This document shows positions 1-7,797 of a DNA stretch of 17,999 nt, piece by piece. Position 1 is the stretch's first letter. Each line of letters begins with the position of its first letter. Source of the stretch: Candidatus Hadersleviella danica (GTDB lineage Bacteria; Chloroflexota; Anaerolineae; Promineifilales; Promineifilaceae); assembly GCA_016711405.1 (NCBI GenBank), contig JADJSZ010000081.1, positions 1 to 17,999 on the forward strand, read 5' to 3'. Below the pieces are notes generated by a model. It saw nothing but the letters and a program-made list of their open reading frames with translations. It was not told the origin of the DNA and did no database searches. Made by a program: the position numbers and the translations under genes.

Positions 1-1034
1 CAAACTGGGCGATCATTCCCAACAACGCCACGCCCCGCTCCATCTTTGCTCATTTGTTAATTGTTCCTTGCTCATGGCAAACGTCTGCTACATGCGCCAC
101 ATGGACCGCGCTCAGCACGCTCCGCGCGGCAACAACTCCTGCAACAGGCGGTGCGCCAGCGGTTGCACCGCCAGTGCGCCACATAATCGGCTGGGGTGAC
201 GGGCGGCCGTTGCGGTGCAAAGGCAAAGGTAGCTCCCCGCCATGTGCAACGCCAGCGGGAAGTTCCCAACGCCTGCGCCCACCTGCTCCGCGCCGTCTCA
301 TCCAAATGGGGGCCAAGCCCGCAACAACCGGATACTCTCGGCAACTGTCAACTCTATCAGCAGGAATTTGGGGCACTGGCTGGCCAATTTCCTTGCGGCT
401 CGTCACCAGCACCGCGCCCCGCCCGTCTTGGGGCGGTACTGTTCCAACAGGTCGGCCGCCTCGCAGTTGTCAAAGATGAGCAAGCGGGGCAAGGGAGTTC
501 CCAACTGCGCCACCTAAAGGGCGACTTGGTCAGGCAGTTTCATCTCGTGCCATTGGGGGTGCAAGTGGCTCCCCCCCGTGCGGGCGATGTTGGTGGGGAT
601 GGTGCTCGGCTCGGCCATGCTCACCCACTGCACCCCGCCCGCAAAATAGCGGCCGTAGCGATGGGCGAACTCCACCGCCAAGGTGCTTTTGCCCAACCCG
701 CCGTAGCCCGTCACGGCCGCCCCCTTCATATCTCCCCGCCTTAAACTGTTCAGCCAACCCCTGCATCGTCTCCGCTCGACCGACAAAGTTCGGGTTGCGG
801 CCATACTCCATAAAGGACTCTTCGGCCAGATGACCGCCGGAAAGTGGCCGTGGGCATGGCCGCCAATTGGTAACGCTCTCCTCCAACGGCATCGGCGGCT
901 TCTGCGTGCCCATATAAATATGGATGATGTTGTCGCTTCCCGTGATGATATTGCCATAGACGATGCTGTTTTCCACATGCACCGCCCCTGCGCCATACTT
1001 TGTCCCCCCGTATACCACCTTTGGTGGCAATCAT
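1..1034 (-). pseudogene. Decayed NB-ARC/STAND NTPase gene, continuing past the left edge
   Basis: Read on the minus strand, pieces of a signal-transduction NTPase appear in order but in different frames. Near 1000-900 there is an N-terminal stretch with GNIITGSDNIIHI, and at about 790 NFVGRAETM, typical of the segment before a P-loop. The Walker A motif GYGGLGKST lies at 682-708, the Walker B motif LIFDNCE at 460-480, LVTSRKEIG near 380-410 and PLALHMAGSYL near 232-262. These are hallmarks of NB-ARC/AP-ATPase STAND proteins, which normally carry C-terminal sensor repeats that would lie beyond the window. The frame breaks at an extra base in the C-run 734-737, an in-frame TAG at 514-516, an apparently missing base near 413-415, and at least once more between 230 and 345. 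With so many lesions in 1 kb, loss of function is far likelier than sequencing error alone. The exact start is unclear; ATG at 1034 and TTG at 1030 are candidates. Confidence 0.8.
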
Positions 1035-1062
1035 TCACCCCCTTTTTTTGTTATGCTATACT
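1033..1062 (+). promoter_or_regulatory. Possible promoter of the UPF0175/DUF3368 pair
   Basis: TATACT at 1057-1062 resembles a -10 box and lies in the most AT-rich part of the gap between the NB-ARC remnant and the UPF0175 gene. The matching -35 region (ATTCAC near 1033-1038) is weak. The position, about 50 bases before the start codon, is sensible. The call rests on pattern only. Confidence 0.3.
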
Positions 1063-1112
1063 CTTCTCTATCCATTCCATTCCGCCTCCCCACCTACTTC
1101 TGAGGTGTTGCT

Positions 1113-1376
1113 ATGCCCGTTATTCAACTGGAATTAAACAGCGAACTCGTTCCCCTGCTCCAGCAATTCAACCAGCCCCTTCAGCAAACGGCCAACGAGT
1201 TTGTCGTGCTAGAAATGTACCGCCGTGGCCATATCTCCAGCGGCAAAGCGGCCGAATTGCTGGCCATGTCCCGCTGGGTTTTTATCGAATACACCTCTCG
1301 TTTGGGAATCCCCTTTTTGGATATGACGGCCGATGAATGGGAAGCCGAACGCCAACAAATCGAACTAATTTCATGA
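1113..1376 (+). CDS. UPF0175 family protein (antitoxin-like), 87 aa
   Basis: A small protein with the UPF0175 layout: a short N-terminal strand region, then a helical core with YRRGHISSGKAAELLAMSR (about residues 29-47), which looks like a helix-turn-helix in which a small residue-rich turn precedes the recognition helix. UPF0175 proteins commonly sit directly before PIN-domain genes and are taken to be the DNA-binding antitoxin partners. The ATG at 1113 is preceded by GAGGTG at about 1102-1107, a good Shine-Dalgarno at normal spacing. The stop TGA overlaps the ATG of the next gene (ATGA at 1373-1376), so the two are translationally coupled. The antitoxin role is inferred from family and context. 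Confidence 0.85.
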   Translation: MPVIQLELNSELVPLLQQFNQPLQQTANEFVVLEMYRRGHISSGKAAELLAMSRWVFIEYTSRLGIPFLDMTADEWEAERQQIELIS

Positions 1377-1843
1377 GCCAATCCGTTGTTTCCAATGCCA
1401 GCCCGCTCATTGCCCTCCACCAAATCGGCCAGCTCGAAATCTTGCCCCATCTATTTGACCTCATCCAGATACCCACGGCCGTGGCGCAGGAAATTAATTC
1501 CGTTCAGCCATTGCCTTCTTGGATACAAGTGCATCGTTTAAACCAACCCATTGGCGCACGGATTTTGCAGGCTTCGCTCGGGGCGGGGGAAAGTGGAGCC
1601 ATCGCTTTGGCTCTGGAGCTTGAGGCTCCCCGCATTTTATTAGATGACCGTCCTGCCCGTCGCTTGGCACAAGCCTTGGGCTTTCCAATTATTGGCACCG
1701 TGGGGCTTTTATCGGCCGCCAAAAAGCGTGGTTTGCTCAAGGAACTGCGCCCATCTCTCAATGCCTTAAAAGAACACCACTTTTATATTGCCGACCATTT
1801 GTACGAAATGAGCCTAAGGGATGCTGGCGAAATAAGCGATTAA
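1373..1843 (+). CDS. DUF3368 PIN-like protein (putative toxin nuclease), 156 aa
   Basis: The N-terminus SVVSNASPLIALHQIG is the family signature of DUF3368, a PIN-related domain. Further conserved pieces are VAQEI, GAGESGAIALALE (about residues 66-78) and ILLDDRPARRLAQALGF, followed by GTVGLL, which supply the acidic residues expected around a PIN active site. The position usually held by the first Asp of PIN nucleases is Asn here (SNASPL); Asn also occurs at this place in DUF3368 proteins, so nuclease activity cannot be assumed. The start at 1373 is chosen because it forms an ATGA overlap with the upstream UPF0175 stop; a more upstream GTG/ATG would overlap that gene much further. Together the two genes look like a type II toxin-antitoxin module, here beside a decayed STAND gene. 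Confidence 0.85.
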   Translation: MSQSVVSNASPLIALHQIGQLEILPHLFDLIQIPTAVAQEINSVQPLPSWIQVHRLNQPIGARILQASLGAGESGAIALALELEAPRILLDDRPARRLAQALGFPIIGTVGLLSAAKKRGLLKELRPSLNALKEHHFYIADHLYEMSLRDAGEISD

Positions 1844-1873
1844 ATTATTAATTTCTGCTACCCCAAATCCCGC

Positions 1874-3873
1874 TCAATCCCATACGCCCAATTTTTCACA
1901 AACACCCTCTGCCCCCTCAAACCCCTCCAACTGGTGCGTTAGCCAAAAATGCGTCGCCGTCGCCGTCAACTTGCTGGCCGTCTCCACCCGCACCTGCCAC
2001 TCCCCCCGCTGGTACTCCACCCGAAACGACACCTCTTGCTCGGCCGACAACGGCTTCCCATCCCCAATCCGAAACGTCTGCACCGACACCTCCTCCCACT
2101 CCAGCCCATTCTCCCCCGCCAGCCGCACCCGCCCCGCATCCCCCACTTGGGTCAACGTCGTCACCCCCCGCACCACGTCATACTCCAACCGATGCTCGTA
2201 CTTTTCCGAGCGCAACACGTCCAATGGCAAAGGGGGAGCCATCTCGGGCGCGGCAAAGGGGGGTAGGTCGGCATCGGCCGCTTGCGCCTCCCGAATGGGC
2301 AAACGCACCACACACCCCGCCCCGCTCACCAAACTCAGCGTCACGGGCACGGGTGATGGCCACGCATGGCGGGCATAGGTCGGCGAAACACTCACCCGCC
2401 AGCGATACCCCGCTGGCAACTGGTAGCCCATTACATTTAGTTCCATCCTGTCACCCGATATATTTCTCCCGGCGTGAGCGGCGTGGGGTATTCGTGGCTC
2501 TCGCGGTGGGTCAGGTTGAGTTGCCCCCAGCTAATTAGGCTCGATGTGCCCGTGGGCGCGACGGCGCACAGGCGCACCGCCACCAAAGCGAGCGGTTGGT
2601 CGGCCGCCAGCGTCAGCGTCACCTCGGGGCGGCCGAGCAAATCGAGCGGCTCGGCCACGGCCGCGCTCGTAAAACTCAGTGCCTCCCCATCCGTCCCCTG
2701 TTGGTCGAGTGCCGCCTCCCCCGGCAATCCATACGCCCCCCACGACCCGCTCAACAGGCCGTGGCTCTGCCTGCCGCGCAGGGCGAGGGTGTGGTCGGGC
2801 GCGGCTGTTTCCCCCAGCCAATTCCGCCCCCCATCACTGTTCAGAAAATAGCTCTGCATGGCCACATAGGGCGATGGCCAACTCGGGTCGCCCACCCACC
2901 GCCCCGGCCGAAATTCGTGCAACGGTGCTGGCGGCACATGCTCCTGAATCCAACAGCGCACCATCGGCTCCGCCATGATGCCCGTCTCAACCCCCTTCAA
3001 CCAATAATCCCACCAGCGCAAACTCTCCTGCAAAAAGCCAATAGATGGCCCCGGTGTGGCGTTTTCAGGGAACTTATGCGCCCACGGCCCAATCAGCCCT
3101 TTGCGCGGTCCTTTCAGATTGGCCAGCAAGCGCGGAATACAGTTGTTGTAGCTATCCGCCCATCCACCCACCACATAAACGGGCACTTCGATGGCCGCAT
3201 AGTTCTCGCAAACCGAGCCTTGCTTCCAATATTCATCCCGCCGTTGGTGGCGCATCCATGTTTCCACCCATGTTGGGGTTGCTTCGAGCCGCTCCTGCCA
3301 CATCGCCCGCCATTGCTCCCCCACATGGCGTGGGTCGGGGGGCGCGGCGTTGTAGGCAAACATGACGGCCGCCCACGGCAACATCTGCGAGGCGAGCAGA
3401 CAGCCGCCCATGTAATGCACATCGTCGGCGTACCGGTCATCGGTGCAAGCAATGGGCATGATGGCCTTGAGGTTCGGCGGCCGATGGGCGGCGATTTGCA
3501 AGCTGTTAAAGCCCCCCCACGAAATGCCCATCATGCCCAAGTTGCCCGTACACCACGGCTGAGCGGCCATCCACGCCAGCACTTCCAGCCCGTCCGCTTG
3601 CTCTTGCGGCAAATACTCATCCAACAACACCCCATCCGAATCGCCACTGCCGCGCAAATCTACCCGCACCACGGCATACCCGTGGGCGGCTAAATAGGGC
3701 TGGCGCAACGCATCGCGGGGCGATGTGTAATCGCTTTTGCGGTAAGGGATGTATTCGAGCAGGCCGGGGACGGGGTTCGTTTCGGCATCCTCGGGCAACC
3801 AAATGCGGGCGGCCAACCGTGCCCCATCTGACATGGGTATCCAACAATTTTCAATTTCGCGTATGGGGTGCAT
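1874..3873 (-). CDS. CocE/NonD family alpha/beta hydrolase, split by one frameshift (about 666 aa if repaired)
   Basis: The first part (3873 down to a TAA at 2437-2439) carries an X-prolyl dipeptidyl-peptidase-like (S15) alpha/beta-hydrolase domain: WIPMSDGARLAARIWLP at the N-terminus, nucleophile Ser118 in GISWGG, Asp240 in GGWAD, and His266 in GPWAH. The jelly-roll C-terminal domain then starts but is cut. It continues in another frame from about 2446 to 1874 (LPAGYRWRVSVSPTYARHAWPSP and on to TATHFWLTHQLEGFEG), exactly the expected C-terminal sequence of this family. One missing base near 2447-2456, for example GGG read as GG before ATGGAA, rejoins the frames. The family hydrolyses esters or amides; the substrate is unknown. 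No Shine-Dalgarno precedes ATG 3873; instead there is a heptamer array followed by a C-rich stretch. Either a recent pseudogene or an assembly error. Confidence 0.88.
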
Positions 3874-3881
3874 GGAGGGAC

Positions 3882-3912
3882 TCGTTATTGGTTATTCGTT
3901 ATTGGTTACTCT
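3882..3912. repeat. TTATTGG/TTATTCG heptamer array
   Basis: About four heptamer units (TTATTGG, TTATTCG, TTATTGG, TTACTCT on the plus strand) occupy the gap between the glycosyltransferase and hydrolase genes. In the direction of these genes the units read CCAATAA/CGAATAA. The TAA stop of the glycosyltransferase (3906-3908) is part of the array. Confidence 0.85.
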
Positions 3913-5650
3913 TGTTGGGAGAGTGGTACAGTTTTGTTACAAGCTAAAGTTCCTTCTTTTTGCCTTTGCAATTTGAAAAAGACATAACAAGTGGTCCTTC
4001 TAATCTCTATGGCTCCCACCTCTAACTTGTAACCCTTTGGCTTCATCACACAATAAACAAACCCGTTCATCTCAATCAAATCGGTTGTGGCGTAGCGTTG
4101 GCCAATCATGTTGAGCACATCGGGCGGGAAGAATTGGGCGCGGAAAATGACGGTGTCGAACTGTTGCTGGTCGAGCATGGTCAGCATTTCGTTCAAGTCG
4201 AGCTTGCCCGCCAAGGCCAAATTCCGCAGTTGGGTGGGGTTGGTGATAATCTCCCGCCCCGCGTAGAAGTTGAAGCCCGCTTCCTCGCTAAAGGCGGGCG
4301 TGTTGCTTTCGATGATGTGTTGGGCGATGCGTTGGCCAGCGGCCGTGTCCTCGGCCGTGGGCGGCCGACCCAACGAGATAAACGCCCTGTCCACATAGGG
4401 AATGGCCACCGCTGGTTGCGGAGCCGAGCAAGAAGTTTGAGGTGGCTTCATCGTTTCGGTTGGCTCCCCCAGCAGTTCGGCGATGGCGCGGAGGGTGGGC
4501 GTGTGCGTCGGCCAGTGGAAGACCAAGTTGGCTTGCCACAGCCATAGCACGGGAATGATCAGCAGGAGCAGGGCGTGGGCACTGATGGGTTTCTGCCACC
4601 CCTTCGCCTCCGCCCAATCCAGCAGACGCACAAGGGCGATGCCTGTCAGAATGAGGCTGGCGGCCACGGCCGTCACAAAATAGGATTCGCCCGCGCCCCA
4701 TTTGCCCGCCGTGGCGCTGTTGGCCACGGCCGCCACAAACCAAATGGTGTAGGCCGAAAGTCGCTCAAAATAAAGCTGGTAGACCGCATAAGCCCCCGCA
4801 ATGACCGTGATGACCAGATGCAGGTTGAACCATTGCGTGTACAGCGCCCACGCTTGCCCATTCACAAATTCGTTGATGTTGGCCGTAATGGTGTTCGTCC
4901 ACCAGTGCCCATCTGTAGCCCAGTTGATCCACAAAAAGATAGCTCCGACGACGGCCGCGAGGGCACACCCCAGATGAACGGCCGTTTCCAATCGCGCAAA
5001 AACATGAAGCCAAAGACCGCCAGCACGGTGGCATAGGCGAGTTGTTTGGTGTAGCCCGCCAGCACCAGCAGAACCATCACCCCGAGGAGACCGCGCCAGT
5101 GGGGTTGGCCGGTGCGCTCTTCGCGTTCGTACACGGCCGTTAGCCACACCACCGCCAGCGTCTCGAACATGACCATGAACAGGTGTTGGCGGAAGAGGGG
5201 GCCGACGTGGTAAACGTAGTTGGAGGCGAGGTAGCCGAGGCCACACAACGCACTGAGCCACGCATGTTTACGGCCGCCCACGCGATGCACCGCGTAGCCA
5301 ATGGCGGCGGCCGTGATGAGTGTGCCCAAATAGCCGACCAATCGCCCCGTCCAGTATTGCGGCCCAAACAGCCACACCAATGGCACAATGACCAAATGAA
5401 AGACGGGGGGGTAGTTGGAGGAGTAAAAAGGGTAGGCGTTGCTATCCCGATAGGGCCACTCCCCTTGGCTAAATAACACCGTGTCGAGTAGTTCGTACCC
5501 TTCCCCTTGGTCATAATCGAAGGGGAATTGAAAAAGGGCGAAGGCGTAAATGTTGTAGACCCAAAAATAGGCCAAAAAGGCGACCAGAGCCGCTGTGATA
5601 AGCCCATAGCTGACCCAGCGGGTGGTTGTCGTTAAATTGTCATTGGTCAT
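3906..5650 (-). CDS. GT-C type membrane glycosyltransferase (PMT/ArnT-like), split by one frameshift (about 581 aa if repaired)
   Basis: A multi-pass membrane protein. After the first hydrophobic segment (about residues 12-32) comes FDYDQGEGYELL (about 44-55), the acidic D/E motif in the first outer loop that is typical of GT39/GT83-like GT-C transferases using polyprenyl-phosphate sugars. Several more transmembrane segments follow and the soluble C-terminal part contains FNFYAGREIITNP and FDTVIFRAQFF. The frame changes near 4968-4971, where one more G in the G-run (CCCC on the plus strand) joins FIWG to CALAAVVGAIFLW. ATG 5650 is chosen because AAGGA lies just before it and the translin gene ends 28 bases upstream; ATG at 5692 would translate the heptamer array. 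Acceptor and sugar are unknown. Confidence 0.8.
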
Positions 5651-5694
5651 TTGTCCTTCGTCCCTCGTCCCTCGTCCTTTATCCTTCCTCATTG
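5639..5694. repeat. TCCCTCG/TCATTGG-type heptamer array over a translation start
   Basis: Degenerate heptamers run across the translin/glycosyltransferase junction. On the coding (minus) strand units such as GACGAGG, GACGAAG, GACAAAT and GACCAAT follow each other at a 7-base step. The array contains the AAGGA box and the ATG at 5650 that most likely start the glycosyltransferase, and its far end reaches the 3' end of the translin gene. Confidence 0.75.
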
Positions 5695-6332
5695 CCCCCC
5701 CTCTCCCGCAACCCCTCCTCCAACTGGGCCAATGCTTGTTCAAGTTTGGCTTGGCGCAGGCTGGTGGTCACATCGCCACGGGTGCGTTCTAGCACAGGGC
5801 GCACAGCATCCAGCCGGCGGCGCAACCCGCCCGACACGGCATCATGAAAATCGAGGGTGACGAGAGCGGTGTAGATGCTGTCCATGTCGTCGAGGAGCCG
5901 TTCGCTCTCGTCGTATTGCTCGTGGCGCAACAAATCCAAAATGTGGCGGCGTACTTCGGAGGCGGCTTCGGCGAGGCCGTTAATCCATGCCGCTTCGTCT
6001 ACGTGCAGTTCTTCGGCCGATTTGAGCGGCCGATTGCGAACCAAGGCGTAGGTCAGTTCTGCTTCGACGTACTCTTTGACGCAATCTTGCGTGTAGCCAG
6101 CGTAATAGATTTGGGGGAAGGGTTGGGTGGCGGCCGTGAGGCTGGCCACGGCCGTTTCCGCTTCCCCAATCAACTGCTCGGCTTCGGCCCATTGGGTGCG
6201 ATGCACCGCCCGAATGGCCGACGCACACAGCCGAATCACTTCGCGTGACTGTTTGTAAGCCAGTTCGCGCACGGTATCAAGGGCTTCTAAACGGCCGCGC
6301 ACGGCCGCAATCATCTCCTGTAAATTGTCCAT
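5679..6332 (-). CDS. Translin family protein, 217 aa
   Basis: An all-helical, acidic protein of the translin/TRAX family. Characteristic pieces are SREVIRLCASAIRAVHR (about residues 29-45), GYTQDCVKEYVEAELTYAL (about 79-97), DEAAWINGLAEAASEVRRHILD (about 112-133) and a final helix rich in Glu and Arg. Translins assemble into ring- or shell-like oligomers that bind single-stranded nucleic acid, and some members cleave RNA; prokaryotic members are known mainly in archaea and some bacteria, with unclear roles. The length is normal for the family. ATG 6332 has no Shine-Dalgarno but is preceded by a TTATTGG-type array and CCCC. The next gene starts 28 bases after the stop, so they may be co-transcribed. 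Confidence 0.85.
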   Translation of the reverse strand: MDNLQEMIAAVRGRLEALDTVRELAYKQSREVIRLCASAIRAVHRTQWAEAEQLIGEAETAVASLTAATQPFPQIYYAGYTQDCVKEYVEAELTYALVRNRPLKSAEELHVDEAAWINGLAEAASEVRRHILDLLRHEQYDESERLLDDMDSIYTALVTLDFHDAVSGGLRRRLDAVRPVLERTRGDVTTSLRQAKLEQALAQLEEGLRERGGNEEG

Positions 6333-6337
6333 AGGGG

Positions 6338-6380
6338 TTATTGGTTATTCGTTATTGGGTTATTCGTTACTGGTTACTCG
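6338..6380. repeat. TTATTGG/TTATTCG heptamer array upstream of translin
   Basis: About six units (TTATTGG, TTATTCG, TTATTGGG, TTATTCG, TTACTGG, TTACTCG) sit just before the translin start. The family is the same as at 3882-3912, 13930-13957 and 14713-14754. On the coding strand the array ends in CCCCT directly before the ATG. Confidence 0.88.
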
Positions 6381-6384
6381 CCTA

Positions 6385-6429
6385 CCTCTCACTTCTCACT
6401 TCTCACTTTTCACTTCTTACTTCTCACTC
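6385..6429. repeat. CTCACTT heptamer array
   Basis: Six units of a second family (CTCACTT, CTCACTT, CTCACTT, TTCACTT, CTTACTT, CTCACTC) directly abut the TTATTGG array. On the coding strand the units read AGTGAGA, AGTGAAA and AGTAAGA; one of them supplies the TGA stop of the DUF3467 gene at 6410-6412. Confidence 0.88.
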
Positions 6430-6760
6430 CCCCCCCCATCTCCTTCTTCACCCGATTGGGGAAGCGGAAAAATTGGTCGGCGATGTGTGGCATGGTTGGC
6501 ATCCGAATTTCGCCATACTGTTGCTCATAAGTAGCCAAATTTTGGCTGAGGGCGTGGAGCAACGATTTGGCATGGATGGGGGACATGATAATGCGCGAGA
6601 CCACCTTGCCATTGGGCAAGCGGGGCATCACCTGCGCCAAATCTAAAATCACTTCGGCCGGAGTGTGGGTGATAAAAGCAATGTTGGCGTAAACAGGCTC
6701 CAACTCTTTGGGGATTTCAATGGAAATTCGTTTCTGCGAAGGTTGTATTGGTGGTTGCAT
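6410..6760 (-). CDS. DUF3467 domain protein, 116 aa
   Basis: The core ISIEIPKELEPVYANIAFITHTP... followed by EVILDLAQVMP and MSPIHAKSLLHALSQNLATYEQQYGEI (to about residue 85) matches DUF3467, a short family of unknown function found in many bacterial phyla. The start at 6760 is chosen because AAGGAG lies about 12 bases before it and because the MQPPIQ... start fits the family; an upstream ATG would overlap array sequence. The C-terminal GGGVRSKK tail and its stop are encoded at the edge of a CTCACTT heptamer array, so the natural end may have been remodelled. It lies upstream of the translin gene on the same strand and divergent from the lipoprotein gene. Confidence 0.82.
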   Translation of the reverse strand: MQPPIQPSQKRISIEIPKELEPVYANIAFITHTPAEVILDLAQVMPRLPNGKVVSRIIMSPIHAKSLLHALSQNLATYEQQYGEIRMPTMPHIADQFFRFPNRVKKEMGGGVRSKK

Positions 6761-6792
6761 ACTGTGTAATTCTCCTTGATGGGGATAATAAC

Positions 6793-6873
6793 TTGTCACT
6801 CGTCATTTGTCATTCGTCCCTCGTCATTCGTCCCTCGTCCCTTTCCACATTGTTCATTGCTCCTTGTTCATTG
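6793..6873. repeat. TCATTCG/TCCCTCG array followed by GTTCATTG/CTCCTTG units
   Basis: The divergent gap between the DUF3467 and lipoprotein genes holds two families. At about 6793-6842 TCACTCG, TCATTTG, TCATTCG, TCCCTCG, TCATTCG, TCCCTCG follow at a 7-base step. At about 6850-6873 come TTGTTCA, TTGCTCC, TTGTTCA, TTG. Related families in the opposite orientation lie on the far side of the lipoprotein gene. Confidence 0.85.
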
Positions 6874-6879
6874 TATGAT
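6850..6879 (+). promoter_or_regulatory. Possible promoter of the lipoprotein gene
   Basis: TTGTTC at 6850-6855 and TATGAT at 6874-6879 are spaced by 18 bases, acceptable for a housekeeping promoter. The -35-like element is itself a unit of the heptamer array, and the leader would be only about a dozen bases long. Weak, pattern-only support. Confidence 0.27.
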
Positions 6880-6898
6880 TGTGTCCAAGGATGTGTTT

Positions 6899-7330
6899 AT
6901 GAAACAGCGACTATTTTTGAGCTTTTGTTTGTTGGGGATGGGGCTTTTGTTGGTGGGTTGTGGTCTGTTGCCGGGGGGCGAGGAAGAAGCGGCCGCCACG
7001 GCCGTGCCCGCTCCTGTAGGCATCTCAGGTGACCAAACCCAATTATTTGGCCAAGCCACCCTCGCCTGCACCGAAACCTGCTCCACCCGTGGCCAATGCG
7101 GCACTTTGGCCAGCGGCGAGCGGGTGGTTTTGCTGGGCGTGCCCGAGCCGGCCGTGGAAGGCCACAACCGCTGGGCGATGGACAACACCCCTGTGACCAT
7201 CAACACCGACCAAGAACGGCAACTGCAACGCATCGTTGCGGGCGACATTTACCCCCTGCGCTTCTACCAAATCACCCTGCCCGACACCCCCGAACCAGCA
7301 TGGGTGGCAGGCTGGTGCATTCGGCAGTAG
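6899..7330 (+). CDS. Small Cys-rich lipoprotein of unknown function, 143 aa
   Basis: The protein starts MKQRLFLSFCLLGMGLLLVGC, a lipoprotein signal peptide with lipobox LVGC (Cys at about residue 21), followed by a Gly/Glu/Ala-rich linker. The mature part holds ACTETCSTRGQCGTLASGERVVLLG (about residues 52-76), with three closely spaced Cys, and ends in AGWCIRQ with another Cys, so disulfide bonds are likely. The pattern of a short strand, RGQCGTL and ERVVLLG and a Trp near the end recalls small SH3-like beta-barrels, but this is not a firm match. ATG 6899 is chosen because AAGGA lies about 8 bases upstream and the signal peptide starts there. It is expected on the outside of the cytoplasmic membrane. 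Confidence 0.75.
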   Translation: MKQRLFLSFCLLGMGLLLVGCGLLPGGEEEAAATAVPAPVGISGDQTQLFGQATLACTETCSTRGQCGTLASGERVVLLGVPEPAVEGHNRWAMDNTPVTINTDQERQLQRIVAGDIYPLRFYQITLPDTPEPAWVAGWCIRQ

Positions 7331-7411
7331 GCAATGAGCAATGAGCAATGAACAATGAACATAGGTCGCTGGTTTATGTGAACCAATGACCAATGACCAA
7401 TGACCAATGAC
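7331..7411. repeat. CAATGAG/CAATGAA array and CCAATGA array
   Basis: The gap begins right after the lipoprotein stop codon with CAATGAG, CAATGAG, CAATGAA, CAATGAA (7332-7360). After 21 unrelated bases come four perfect CCAATGA units (7383-7410). These are, in inverted orientation and matching order, the counterparts of the two families upstream of the lipoprotein gene, so that gene is bracketed by inverted arrays. The AAGGAG of the next gene follows immediately. Confidence 0.9.
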
Positions 7412-7428
7412 GACCAAGGAGAAACATT

Positions 7429-7788
7429 ATGCTTGAAAAAAAGCGATTAGCAGAAAAGCGCAAGCGGCGGGGAACCACCAAGCGGACGATTGTGCAAAGC
7501 ATTTGGCTGGGGGTGTCGGCCGCGGCCGCCTATTTCTTCCTCTCGTGGCTAACCACCAGCGAAACCCTGAGCTATGACGACATCTACCGCATGGGCATCC
7601 CCCGCGAAATACCCGAATGGGGCGTTTTGGTGGGCGGCATCATTATTATCGTTTTGGTCATGCAAATGGTCTTTGTCTTCGGCTACATCTTGGGTAGCCC
7701 CCAAGGGCGCGTGCGCAGTGGCACCGCCTCCGCCTACTCCACCAGTGAAGATATAGCCAATTTGCATGAAGATGATGACGATTACTAG
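7429..7788 (+). CDS. Small two-helix membrane protein, 119 aa
   Basis: This gene is not recognised. The N-terminus is strongly basic (KKRLAEKRKRRGTTKR). Two hydrophobic segments follow at about residues 25-42 and 64-88, separated by an acidic, Tyr-containing loop. The C-terminus is Ser/Thr-rich and ends in EDDDDY. By the positive-inside rule both ends are probably cytoplasmic, with the short loop outside. AAGGAG at 7416-7421, seven bases before ATG 7429, gives a strong start. It lies between a lipoprotein and fhs on the same strand, but nothing links its function to folate metabolism. Confidence 0.75.
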   Translation: MLEKKRLAEKRKRRGTTKRTIVQSIWLGVSAAAAYFFLSWLTTSETLSYDDIYRMGIPREIPEWGVLVGGIIIIVLVMQMVFVFGYILGSPQGRVRSGTASAYSTSEDIANLHEDDDDY

Positions 7789-7797
7789 AGACCATTT

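Noticed and set aside
2430..2460. Programmed ribosomal frameshift in the CocE gene
   Set aside because: No slippery heptamer followed by a strong structure is visible at the junction, and this family has no known recoding. A missing base is the simpler reading. The same holds for the junctions near 4969 and 10978.
2596..3693. 365-codon open frame on the plus strand opposite the CocE gene
   Set aside because: The translation is rich in Arg, His and Pro without domain structure, as expected for the reverse of a G+C-rich gene; CocE with its catalytic triad is the real gene.
6338..6429. Insertion sequence or MITE end
   Set aside because: No transposase, no defined terminal inverted repeat and no target-site duplication is visible; each array belongs to a different family.
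7331..7411. CRISPR array
   Set aside because: Units are only 7 to 8 bases and directly adjacent, with no unique spacers of 30 bases or so and no cas genes. The same applies to all other arrays here.
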